NCBI GenBank assembly: GCA_015499995.1
Contig: JADNRV010000048.1
Location: 186,001 to 250,000 of the forward strand
DNA: 64,000 nucleotides
Origin: Flammula alnicola
Lineage: Eukaryota > Basidiomycota > Agaricomycetes > Agaricales > Strophariaceae
Direction: 5' to 3'
Shown here: positions 37,105 through 46,824 of the stretch, one piece after another
Layout of the letters: the number at the start of each line of letters is the position of its first letter
How positions within the stretch are numbered: position 1 is the first letter of the stretch
The notes under the pieces: generated by a model
The model's input: only the letters and a program-made list of their open reading frames with translations
What the model was told of the DNA's origin: nothing
The model's database searches: none
Program-made: the position numbers and the translations under genes

Positions 37105-37868
37105 TCAATACATCTCAAGACTCATCCCGTCGTGGATCTCGTAGTCCGCTAGTGTGATGTGGTCCTTGTATATGTTGTACCTGATCGGAGGGCGGCGGTG
37201 GTGTGTGGTGTGAGGTCGGGTGTGAGGCAGGTCGTGCGTGAGTGGGTACATAGGCGTGTTGTGCGTGGGTCGTGGGGACGTCGACAAAGCATCATGGGGA
37301 AAAGGAAAGAGTGTGCGCGGAACGGAAACGTCGTCGTTGAGAGGTCGAGAGGTCGAGAGAAGGAGAGGAGACGGAGAAATTCATGGGTCAGCCTCGGTAC
37401 GACTTCTCCATTACAAGAAAGAAAGAGGCAAGGGAACACACCATTTCTTCAGCTGGATCTTGGACGCGTCCGTGCCCGTCTGCGCCGCGATGAGCTTCTT
37501 CAGATCGCCGACGGTGTCGTCCGGGCTGCACTTTACGCGGACTGTGGTATAAGTAGTATAAGTACGTCCGGTACGTCCGATGTCAATGGTAAGATCGACG
37601 ATGATGCATGTATAGTAGTCCCAGCAGTATGTCGAGCGAGGGCGGCGTGAAGGAGGAGCAGAGACAATCATTGGAAGAAAGAAAACATAGGACATGCGTT
37701 AGAATCGATGAGAGAATGGGCTGCTATCATACAACAGCAAGAGAAAGAGCGCACCTTTGCGCCCCAGGCGATCATTAGCGATAATCTGCAGCGATAAAAA
37801 ACGCTTGACGTCAGTTGTTCAATATCCAGCCTCAACGGATCTGGAGAGCTCACTTCAATGAGAGCCAT
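37105..37868 (-). CDS. HUB1: Ubiquitin-like protein UBL5/HUB1 (splicing modifier)
   Basis: Hub1/UBL5 binds spliceosomal proteins non-covalently and affects splice-site choice. Four exons, 37868-37854 (five codons), 37785-37755, 37541-37442 and 37180-37105, keep phase and give exactly 73 residues, the standard length. The protein reads [49 protein letters not shown] and [18 protein letters not shown], ending SLEMY. It has no C-terminal Gly-Gly, as expected for this family. The first F-box gene starts divergently at 38550, so the 680-bp spacer is probably a two-way promoter; that spacer and exon 1 are duplicated at 40,442-40,906. Confidence 0.95.
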
Positions 37869-38114
37869 TCTTGATCTGTCGCGGGATTCTGTAGTTTGTG
37901 GTGGTGGTGGTGTGAAGGAAAGAAAAATCAATGAAGGCTTGGAGGAGATCTGAAGCGTAAACAGCGAGAATGGATCTGGATGACTTGGGATGACTTCACG
38001 GAAAGCGGTTGTTTGGTGCTAATTGGCAACAGCTTCCGTGAAGTGTTCCCGAGGCACTGAATCGTTCAAAGTTGCAACTTGCTCGTCTCCCGTAGTCAGA
38101 CTTAGTCTTTTTAT

Positions 38115-38365
38115 GGTTGCGAGCGAAGCGAGCAATCATTCTCTCAGAGCTTAGGGCGAACAAACAGAGCCACATGTCCTTTCGAAACAGAGGCCTGTGG
38201 CCTCTGTTTCGTTTCATATCTCTCTCGTTTCCTCCTCTACGCTTTCCATATCTTCTGCAGGAGTGCATTCAATGGTATTCTATGGTTTTGTGCCAAAAAA
38301 ATCGGTGTTTTGTGCCCACCAACTAGGATGGCGCAGCGAGCCTTCCCCCGCAGGAGCGGATCCTT
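38115..38365. mobile_element. About 250-bp insertion present in unit A only, with a perfect hairpin
   Basis: Where unit B runs directly from TCTTTTTAT into TGTATTGATCGACGAC, unit A has some 250 extra bases between the same flanks. The insert holds a perfect inverted repeat and a GCGAGCGAAGCGAGC palindrome-like start. No ORF is present. It may be a non-autonomous element or a local deletion in unit B; target-site duplication is not clear. Confidence 0.4.
38183..38211. repeat. Perfect 13-bp inverted repeat with 3-bp loop
   Basis: CGAAACAGAGGCC, TGT, GGCCTCTGTTTCG forms a perfect hairpin inside the unit A insertion, about 340 bp upstream of the F-box gene ATG. Confidence 0.9.
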
Positions 38366-38404
38366 AATATTGATCGACGACTTACTCATCTGCACTACTG
38401 CCAT

Positions 38405-38443
38405 CCGTCCGAAACTTCCGTCCGAAACCTCTGTCCGAAACCC
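38405..38443. repeat. Three 13-bp tandem repeats (CCGTCCGAAACCT type)
   Basis: Three copies of C(C/T)GTCCGAAAC(T/C)(T/C) stand in a row upstream of the F-box gene in unit A; unit B has a single copy at the matching place. Confidence 0.8.
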
Positions 38444-38549
38444 TCAGAAAAAGTCACCAAATTCTGTTTCACTTGTCCGAGCCTTGGGTGATGGGCGAAA
38501 CTTGTCTTGACTCCCTTGCGATGTCCGAGCTTCCCAACACAACCTGACC

Positions 38550-40347
38550 ATGCCATCCTGCGAGTCAACGTCGCTCAGAGAGGCGGCACAGGTACGTTTT
38601 TCAAGTTGTGTCCTTCATCGACGAGATTTTTAATGTGTCAAATGAACAGGTTGCAGCTGACTATCCGCCCGATATTATTTCTAGTCTGTCCAACAATGCA
38701 CCCCTTACAGAAAGCGAAGTCAAGGCCGTCAGATCTTTCCGAGCAGCACCAGCAGTTGCCTTGGCCAAGATACGAGAGCAGATAGAGGGTCTGGAAAGAC
38801 ATGCGAGAGACTTAAAAGAAGAGGCCGCTCTGCATGCCAACAAAGTCAAAGCGTGCGACATGATACTGGCACCCATTCGACGTGTTCCTTTGGACGTTCT
38901 GCGAGAAATTATCCATCATTCAATGCCCAAGCATCCTGCGCCAAGCCGATACCACGGTCCACTCCCCTTGGGACGCGTATGTTCCACCTGGAGAGCAGTT
39001 GTTTTGTCCTCACCACGTCTATGGACCACACTCTTCCTCGCAATCCAATCTCCCACACAACTTGAACAATACATCGAGCTCGTCAAAGAGTGGTTCAGCC
39101 GGGCGAAGGGACTCCCGCTGTCCTTTTACTTCTACTTTACCCGTGACTTGTGGAATGCTCGATATCGGGAATATCTGGCGCATAACCTCAAGGTTTTCCT
39201 CATGTCTATTACACCTGCAATTACGCATGTTCGCCGGCTCGGCATCGGATGTCCACGGATATGCAATATTCGACAGTGTTTTATGCCTGTACGCTGGGAC
39301 CTTCGGGAGTTGGAGCGGCTGGATTTCTTGTCGTCTCGGGCGTATTGTTCAGAATACCTCGCAAACTTTGACGATGACGAAATTGCCGCGATGGGCGCAG
39401 TAACCTTGTTCGACGCAACACCATCGCTTACAACTGCCGTCGTCGATCAAGTGTTCGTCTCTGCCAGTGAATTGCCAGACGTCCTTCCATGGTCGCAGCT
39501 GACCCACGTCGTAATTTCCAAGGGGATCTATGTCCGGCACTGGATCCTAACCATGGAGCTGTGCACGCAACTACGAACTGGCGATTTTATCATCGTGGCC
39601 TCGCGCCATGACCTGCTCAATCTTTCAGCAGCTTCACCCCGTGTCCATGCCCATCTCGAAAATCTTGTTATTAAACTCGAGCGCTCTTACGACCCTCGGG
39701 CTGTGTTTAACAACCTCCTCCAGTTGTTCCATCTTCCAAACCTTGTGACCTTGGCGCTTTATTTCGGCATCGCCAACGACCATGTCGGAGCTCTTACCAA
39801 CGACCATGAAGGAATTCAGCTACTTGGCTCCCTTCATGCTCTTTCTATTTCGGGAATCGACCTCCCAGCGGCATACATTCACCGATTACTCGATGAAACA
39901 GTGAACCTTCGCGAACTCTCGGTGCCGATCTTTTCAAATACCCCTGGCGATCTGCTGCTCGAGGCCATGGTTTACGGTAACACACGACGATCGTCTGACA
40001 ACAATTATTCTATTGGATCCAATATCCTCCCTCAACTCTCTGTCCTAACCCTTGTCCTTTTGGCCATGCCGAATCCCGAGGAAACTGCCACGCTCGGCAC
40101 TATGCTCCTTTCAAGGTGCAATAGGGTTCTTCCAGCAAATTGCCAGCCTTTGACGAAGGTTGTGCTTGTTTTGCCAGCGAGGAGCGGTTCCTTAGCGCAC
40201 ACGCTAGAGCTGGATCTGGAGCAATGCGAGGCTGCAGGGCTACAAGTCGACGTACAAAAACTCGATGATGAAGAAGAGTTTCCTAGACGCCGTCTTGCTC
40301 CCTTTAAAGGCTGGAATCCCTATGTATATTTGACATTGCCCCATTAA
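38550..40347 (+). CDS. F-box/LRR-type protein, tandem copy A
   Basis: This is an intact member of the expanded basidiomycete F-box family. Exon 1, 38550-38591 (14 codons), is followed by a 58-nt intron and exon 2, 38650-40347, giving 579 residues. The order is YPPDIISSLSNNAPLT, a coiled-coil helix (REQIEGLERHARDLKEEAAL), the F-box segment APIRRVPLDVLREIIHHSMP, GRVCSTWRAVV and LWTTLFLA. A long leucine-rich region with repeated LxxLxxL strings follows. Such proteins usually link a substrate to SCF ubiquitin ligases through Skp1; the target is unknown. The start at MPSCESTSLREAA agrees with copy B. The duplicated UBL5 spacer upstream suggests shared promoter elements. Confidence 0.85.
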
Positions 40348-40495
40348 CCTCGATGCCGGCCCTACTGAAGCTTCATAAGTACGGCCTCGCCGCTCAATTC
40401 CGAGGCATCCTTGCTGACGCTGACAAGGAGCATAACAGGCACGACGCGTCAGTTGTTGTGTCAATTTCCAATCTCAACAGATCTGGAGAGCGCAC

Positions 40496-40510
40496 TTCAA
40501 TGAGAGCCAT
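40496..40510 (-). pseudogene. Orphan copy of UBL5 exon 1
   Basis: On the minus strand the five codons for MALIE are followed by a donor GTGCGC, just as in UBL5 (37868-37854, donor GTGAGC). No other UBL5 exon follows within the unit, so this is a stranded first exon with its promoter. Confidence 0.85.
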
Positions 40511-40906
40511 TCTTGATCTTTCGGGGGATTCGGTGGTTTGGTGGTGGTGGTATGAAGGAAAGAAGGAAATCAGTGAGGCTTGGAGGAGATCTGAATCAGA
40601 AACAGCGAGAATGGATCTGGATGCGTGATGACTTCGGATGTCTTCATGGTAAGCGGTTGTTACAATGTTTGGTGCTAATTGGCAACAGCTTCCGTGATGT
40701 GTTCCCGAAGCACTGAATCGTTCAAACTTCAAAGTTGCAGCTTGCTCCCGTAGTCAGACTTAGTCTTTTTATTGTATTGATCGACGACTGTCCGAAACCC
40801 TCAGAAAAAGTTACCAAATTCTGTCTCACTTGGCCGAGCCTTGGGTGATGGGGGAAACTCGTCTTGATTCCCTTGCGATGTTCAAGCTTCCAAACACAAC
40901 CTGACC

Positions 40907-42700
40907 ATGCCATCCTGCGAGTCAACGTCGCTCAGAGAGGCGGCAAAGGTACGTTTTTCAAGTTGTGTCCTTCATCGACAAGATTTTTATGCATCAAATG
41001 AACAGGTTGCAGCTGACTATCCGCCCGATATTATTTCTAGTCTGTCCAACAATGCACCCCTTACAGAAAACGAAGTCAAGGCCATCAGATCTTTCCGAGC
41101 AGCACCAGCAGCTGCGTTGCCCAAGATGCGAGAGCAGATAGAGGGTCTGGAAAGACATGCGAGAGACTTAAAAGAAGAGGCCGCTCTGCATGCCAACAAA
41201 GTCAAAGCGTGCGACATGATACTGGCACCCATTCGACGTGTTCCTTTGGATGTTCTGCGAGAAATTATCCATCATTCAATGCCCAAACATCCTTCGCCAA
41301 ACCGATACAACGGTCCACTCCTCTTTGGACGTGTATGTTCCATATGGAGGGCAGTTGTTTTGTCCTCACCATGTCTATGGACGACACTCTTCCTCGCAAC
41401 CCAATGTCCCACACAACTTGAACGATACATCAAGCTCGTGAAAGAGTGGTTCAACCGGGCGAAGGGACTCCCGCTGTCCTTTTATCTCTTCTTTTCCCGT
41501 GCATATCTGGTGAAGGACATCAAGGTTTTCCTCATATCTATCTCACCTGCAATCACACATGTTCGCCAGCTCGGCCTCGGATCCGCACGGATATCCGATA
41601 TTCGACGGTATTTTACGCCTGTACGCTGGGACCTTCGAGAGTTGGAGCGACTGGATTTCTTGTCCTTTCGCGTGCCATCGTATCCTCCGCAATACCTCTC
41701 AGACTTGGGCGATTATGAAATTGCCACGATGATCCCAGTAACCTTTTTCCACACAACACCATCGCTTACAACTGCGGTCCTCGATCAAGTGTTCGTCTCT
41801 GCCAGTGAATTGCCAGACATTTTTCCATGGTCGCAGCTGACCCACGTCGTAATTTCCAAGGGGATCTCCGTCCAGGACTGGATCCTAACTATGGAGCTAT
41901 GCACGCAACTACGAATTGGCGATTTTATCATCATGTCCTCTCGCCATGACTCACTGGCAATCAATCTTTCGCCAGCTTCAACCCGTATTCATGCCCATCT
42001 CGAAAATCTTGCTATTAAACTGGAGCACTCTTACCACCCTCTGTTTGACAACCTCCTTCGGTTGTTCCATCTTCCAAACCTTGCAACCTTGGCACTTGAA
42101 TTCAGCATTGGCACCAACGACCATCTCGTAGCTCTACCATCCTTTAAAGGTATTCAGCTACTTGGCTCCCTTCATGCTCTTTCTATTTCGGGAATCAACC
42201 TCCGAGCGACATATATTCACCGGTTACTTGACGAAACAGTGAATCTTCGCGAACTCTCGCTGCCGATCTTTTCAGAATCCCCTGGCGATCTGCTCCCTGA
42301 CGATCTGCTCGAGGCCATGGTTTACAATAACACACGACGACCGTCTAACAACGATTATCCTATCGGATCCAATATCCTCCCTCAACTCTGTGTCCTAACC
42401 CTTGTCCTTTTAGCCATGCCGAAACCCGAGGAAGCTGCCACGCTCGGCACTATGCTCCTTTCAAGGTGCAATAGGGTTCTTCCAGCAAATTGCCAGCCTT
42501 TGACGAAGGTTGTGCTTGTTTTGCCAGCGAGGAGCGGTTCCTTAGCGCACACGCTGGAGCTGGATCTGGTGCAATGCAAGACAGCAGGGCTACAAGTCGA
42601 CGTGCAAAAACTCGAACCTGACGAAGAGTTTCATAGACGCCATCTTGCTCCCTTTAAAGGCTGGGATCCCTATGTATATTGGTATTTGTCGTTGCCGTAA
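40907..42700 (+). CDS. F-box/LRR-type protein, tandem copy B
   Basis: Exon 1 is 40907-40948 and exon 2 is 41006-42700, 578 residues when the 57-nt intron is removed. The layout and most residues match copy A: REQIEGLERHARDLKEEAAL, APIRRVPLDVLREIIHHSMP and VLVLPARSGSLAHTLELDL. Differences cluster in the leucine-rich middle (for example FSRAYLVKDIKVFLISI against FTRDLWNARYREYLAHN), as expected if the recognition surface evolves faster than the F-box. The intron is a multiple of three without a stop, so retention would insert 19 residues rather than truncate. No frame breaks are seen. Confidence 0.85.
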   Translation: MPSCESTSLREAAKVRFSSCVLHRQDFYASNEQVAADYPPDIISSLSNNAPLTENEVKAIRSFRAAPAAALPKMREQIEGLERHARDLKEEAALHANKVKACDMILAPIRRVPLDVLREIIHHSMPKHPSPNRYNGPLLFGRVCSIWRAVVLSSPCLWTTLFLATQCPTQLERYIKLVKEWFNRAKGLPLSFYLFFSRAYLVKDIKVFLISISPAITHVRQLGLGSARISDIRRYFTPVRWDLRELERLDFLSFRVPSYPPQYLSDLGDYEIATMIPVTFFHTTPSLTTAVLDQVFVSASELPDIFPWSQLTHVVISKGISVQDWILTMELCTQLRIGDFIIMSSRHDSLAINLSPASTRIHAHLENLAIKLEHSYHPLFDNLLRLFHLPNLATLALEFSIGTNDHLVALPSFKGIQLLGSLHALSISGINLRATYIHRLLDETVNLRELSLPIFSESPGDLLPDDLLEAMVYNNTRRPSNNDYPIGSNILPQLCVLTLVLLAMPKPEEAATLGTMLLSRCNRVLPANCQPLTKVVLVLPARSGSLAHTLELDLVQCKTAGLQVDVQKLEPDEEFHRRHLAPFKGWDPYVYWYLSLP

Positions 42701-42799
42701 CCCCGATGCCGGCACTACTGAAGCTTCATAAGTACGGCCTCGCCGCTCAATTCCAAAGCATCGTTGCTGACGCTGACAGGGAGCATAACAGGCACGGCG

Positions 42800-43070
42800 A
42801 CGTAAAGAATGTGGCGTTGTGGAGGAGTGCGAGCCGGAGCCGGGAGGGGGAAGAGACGGATGCGGAGACGGGCTACGAGAAGCATCTCCGCTGGCGCCTG
42901 CTGGGAGAAGACGAAGGTGAGAAAGAGGACGAAGAGGAAGATGATGAAGGATTATCTGTGTATCTGACACCGAGAGCTCGAGCTCGAGACGAGAAAGAGA
43001 AATGGAACGACAACGACAACGACGGACAGATCATGATCATGAATCAAGGTGCAACATGGTTCTTCCAGTA
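42800..43070 (+). pseudogene. Transplanted tail fragment of the 33 kb membrane-protein gene
   Basis: Read forward, this encodes [47 protein letters not shown] and DGQIMIM. The minus strand at 32.99-33.31 kb encodes the same order: SRRRGRERGQETDVETGYEM, REEDDEDEKDIEDEE, SLSSSREGEL and DGQIMIM. Nucleotide runs such as GACGGACAGATCATGATCAT are shared exactly. The fragment directly abuts the end of duplication unit B, with no start of its own, and is probably not a functional gene. Confidence 0.8.
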
Positions 43071-43574
43071 AATTTTTGCCCCTTGATAAAGGTCGTCCTT
43101 TCTGTGCAATCGCAAAGCGGTCCCTTTGGAGACAGCAGGATCTAGCAGGGCTACATACACCTAGGCAATCTCGAAGTGTTTCGTAGCCGCCATACTACAG
43201 GTCCCTGTAATAGTTGTAATCCCTATTGATACACTGGCACTACGAAAGCTTTTCACTCGGAGAATATTGGTAATTTGGTACATGGACGGTGGTCGCCGGG
43301 ACGGTTTTGTGCGTATTGCATACTATTGCTACAAACCGTTCGTTAGATTCCAAGACCATCCAAGAATTTCGATAATAATGTCCTGTTTGATTGCAAGTTA
43401 TTCTGGCTAAAGTGAAAGGCTAACGGTGAATACTACCCTGCTAAATGACCGTGCGATGAATTGAGATGTATAAGTAAATGAATGGTTGAACTGTCCAAAA
43501 ACTGTCCAGAGGAGAAGGGCGGACCGATCCAACGTCCATCAAAATCAAAAATTCCTCGTCCCGGCGGCCCCAAC

Positions 43575-44291
43575 TCACCACCCTCCTGAACTGTTCTGCT
43601 CAGCCATACCATTATTCAAGGAGGAAATAGACGAGAAATAGAAGAAGTCACGTACGGTCTTTTCTTGCCTTTTCGTTTCTCCGTAAATTAACGCAAGGAT
43701 CAGGATAACTTCGTCTTTTGCCAAAGCTACTTGGGAAAGGTTCAAAACGACTGGATGTGGCTTTCCGAAGAGCTGTGGTCGGTAAGGAACTGATAGGGTT
43801 GCTTCGACGACACCGGTGCTTGTGCAGGTAGCCTGTACATCCAGATGAGTCTCCCAGCCCACTCGAGTTACGCATGAATATTCGTACTTGCCATCCCTCT
43901 TCGTGATGAACGATGTCGTACTCCTCTCGACCCTCAGCCCATTTCCAGAACCTTGACCTAACGTAAAAGGGAATGTACTCTCATGAGTGACTTGTTGCAA
44001 GGACGGGGCGCTCTCGCTGGTGACGTACTTGTTCCTGAATCCGCCTGGCTTACGTCTGATATCTTTGATAGGCTTGCGATTGCCTTGAATTTCGAACGTT
44101 TTCTGTCCCCAGTTGATGACGCCCACGATGGTCGACTCTCCTCCTAGAGCCGGATTGGTGTCTTTTACATACGTGTACGTTCGTCCCCAGAGAGTCTGGT
44201 CCGTCGATATTGAGTAAATGACGGAATTGTCGTGCGTCGCATGTACTTTGGCGTTGAGGACGTTGGCTTTGTTATCGAAGATAGCTTCCAT
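43575..44291 (-). CDS. DUF6593-like protein
   Basis: A single exon encodes 238 residues with no frame break. The beta-rich sequence with NSVIYSISTDQTLWGRTYTY, ESTIVGVINWGQKTFEIQGN, RDGKYEYSCVTRVGWETHLD and PHPVVLNLSQVALAKDEVIL resembles the DUF6593 proteins common in Agaricomycetes (a tubby-like or PH-like lipid-domain architecture is suspected). No signal peptide is seen. A cluster of charged residues near the end (GETKRQEKTVRDF) may mark an unspliced intron. Function is unknown. Confidence 0.55.
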   Translation of the reverse strand: MEAIFDNKANVLNAKVHATHDNSVIYSISTDQTLWGRTYTYVKDTNPALGGESTIVGVINWGQKTFEIQGNRKPIKDIRRKPGGFRNKYVTSESAPSLQQVTHESTFPFTLGQGSGNGLRVERSTTSFITKRDGKYEYSCVTRVGWETHLDVQATCTSTGVVEATLSVPYRPQLFGKPHPVVLNLSQVALAKDEVILILALIYGETKRQEKTVRDFFYFSSISSLNNGMAEQNSSGGW

Positions 44292-44922
44292 AGTATGGCC
44301 TCAGCGGAGGATTGATTACCTGTCAGTAATATGCTTTATTTCACCCTGAATCTCGGTATTTGAACTGGATTGCGAGGAAGAAGAAAGGGATCTGGTGAAG
44401 AGGGCCTCGATGGATATAATATGGCCTGACCTTGCAAATCACTACTAGTCACTCATCCCAGCTCAAATATAGCGCCGATAGAGGACTCTGGTTACCAAAT
44501 TAGTGAGTCTTCGAGCGATGACCTGCTATTCATCTGAAGTTCACTGCAAGTCATATCACCATTACCAGAAACTTCTCTTGCCAAGTAGAAGACCTTACGC
44601 GGTGTTTAATAATTAACAGAACTCATAAAACTTGCGTTGCCGCCCAGTTTTGGTAATTCTATCCTGGTTGTTCCACTGCCATTTAAACAAGCAATACCGT
44701 AGTACTCCATTTGAATCTGGGAATGGCAGAAGAAAGTCTGGCACACATTCTAGACTGCGATAATATTAAATAAATGAAGACTGATGATGTATTAATATTG
44801 CGTTTGAATAGATACACCTGCGGGTGCGGCGATGTTTGCTTAACAGTCGTACTCGCGACGTTAAGATTATCTGCATAAATCGTATCCAACTCATGATCAA
44901 TTGAAGCAATGTTATTCTGAAG

Positions 44923-45346
44923 TCAGAGAAGTGTGGCAAGAGCCGCCCCTGCCGTTAGAAGGCCAGTAAGCCAGGAGTTCATGGTGAAGCTTTCCGAGAC
45001 GCCTGACGTCGCTGTCGACGTAGAAAGTGAGATCGATGCTGAGCTTGGTATTGTGCTCGAGGTGGTGTAGTTAACATACTAAGACGGAGTAGAGTGAGAT
45101 TCGAACTGTTCCCTCGAATTCCGACCATAACTGACCTCTTTAGCATATAAAACATTTGATTCTGCTTTCTGTATGCCGGAGGGCGAGGCTGGGTCAATAG
45201 GCGCCGGTGTAGCTAATGCTAGTACTGATATAAATTACGATGCCAGTTAAAATGTGACTTTTGCCTAAAATACCAGGAGACTTACCACATGATAGGGTAC
45301 AAAGAACGAGAGTGATGGTCATAGTAGAACAGAAGGAGAAATGCAT
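44923..45346 (-). CDS. Small secreted, probably GPI-anchored protein
   Basis: Three exons, 45346-45286, 45224-45136 and 45078-44923, give 101 residues with clean phase. The N-terminus is a signal peptide (SFCSTMTITLVLCTLSC, VLALA). A Pro/Ser and then Ser/Thr-rich region (SSTIPSSASISLSTSTATSG) suggests O-mannosylation. The C-terminus ends in a hydrophobic stretch (WLTGLLTAGAALATLL) preceded by small residues, as for a GPI-attachment signal. It has no cysteine framework. The function, possibly in the cell wall or as a small secreted protein, is not known. Confidence 0.65.
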
Positions 45347-46824
45347 AGTTGAAGTCGTGTTCGGAATTTCTTGTTTGACGTCGGTCTAGAAGAAATTGAG
45401 AACGAGGGCGAAGCGGATGTCTCGGAAATGATTAAGGATCACTGATGTAAGAAGTAGGGCAACGAGTTTGTTGATCCAGGGATTAGAACTTCTATCGTTG
45501 AGAGAGGTTCTGGAATGAAGCACCGCTTTGCTGGAGTTGTCTTGACAAACTTCTCGCAAAAGGTTTTTATGGCCTGGATTATCGTATGGAGGTCCTGTGA
45601 ACTTGCCCCGTTGTAAACGCCACATTGTTCCCTGTTTGTAAAGTACAAGAAAGTCCCTTTGTAGGCGGCTCTCTTATTCCGAGCTGGGGTGCACCAGGCA
45701 GTGTGCAGAGGCAGGAGGCCTAGAGAGTTCTTGCAAAATGCAAGTCGTCCGCGGGGTTGATACTTAGGCCAATCTAATTCGGGGGTGCCTTGTTGAAAGT
45801 TAAAAATGATTTCCATTCGGGGCGTGATATGAAGTGCTCGAAATTCAAAGGGGTGCTCGGACCCACTGACATTTCTTGCAGACACAAAAGTGGTGGTCTG
45901 TGATATCCGTTAGCCCACCATTCATAGAAAACCTGTAATTTAGACCTCTGGTCGCAATTTCCTGATCTGTCGCTCCCGTCATCATCACTGTAAGGATCAG
46001 GTAAGAAATTGAGCGGGTGTGCAAGGAATGAAATGAGAGGGGGACCAAATACCTTAATTATAACGCACGGAGCCCATGCAGAGTCTTTTCTCTGAAAAGG
46101 TACAAGGGCTGTACAATGGAAGCCTCGAGGTTACTGATCTGATCACATCGTGGTTGTGGTGGCGGCTGTGGGCGCCAGACGTGTAATGGTATTTTTTGTT
46201 AAACCAATAAAGTGAACGGCGCCCATTGTTCACAAATTCTCCGCGAGCCTTGATGGGTCAGACTGTGGGCTCCAGGGAAGCCGTGCGCACGTACATAGGT
46301 ACTCGCCGGGTCTAAACATTCGGTTGGAGCCCTTGCGCCCATTCCAAATGCCTTTCTTAACTTGCTTTAGACACCAGCTGTATTCGCTTGTGATGCCGTT
46401 GCCATGTCCAACGAGTCAAAACTGTGCGAGCAGACGACTGCAGACGAGTATTGTGTAGTTAGCGGTAATCATGACTCCAGGCCATGCTGATTGACTTGAC
46501 CCCGGTTGGATTTGGCGAGAAATAAATCTACATTCTCCGTATTATGCAAAGAGCCATGAAGTGGATAGGTTGAAACTCTGGGAGTTTTGGTTCAACGAGT
46601 CGGGGTCCATCTTACGTAAACATATATGTGTGCACAACTCGAAAGGGATGTTGGTGACCGAACGAACGACATCTTCCTTTACGCATCGCTGCTCCGCGCG
46701 CAGCAACTAAACGACAAGACAAGATAATATTGGCTCCTGAGGGACTTCTAAAAGGATAAAGCCTAGGAGGTCACCCACGACATAATCCATAATTCTGGAT
46801 GTTTTCGCCTCAGATTGATACGCC
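45347..46824. other. Unresolved stretch
   Basis: A minus-strand open frame at 45439-45885 (148 codons) and another at 45845-46048 have protein-like composition but no motif, and I could not join them. From 46,050 to 46,824 I see only the upstream region of TRAPPC11. Confidence 0.3.

Larger units (their letters stand above)
37805..40441 (+). repeat. Tandem duplication, unit A (UBL5 5' end, spacer, F-box gene)
   Basis: This segment aligns in direct orientation with 40442-42798. Similarity starts inside UBL5 intron 1 (GTCAGTTGTT near 37,811) and runs through UBL5 exon 1, the promoter and the F-box gene. It ends at GGAGCATAACAGGCAC (40,428-40,443), where the second unit begins. Unit A is longer because of an insertion at about 38,115-38,365 and a small repeat expansion. 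Confidence 0.88.
40442..42798 (+). repeat. Tandem duplication, unit B
   Basis: This is the second direct copy of the segment at 37805-40441. It starts just after GGAGCATAACAGGCAC of unit A and ends at the same sequence near 42,798. There the next DNA is unrelated to UBL5 and resembles the tail of the membrane-protein gene at 33 kb. The unit contains an orphan UBL5 exon 1 and F-box copy B. Confidence 0.88.
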
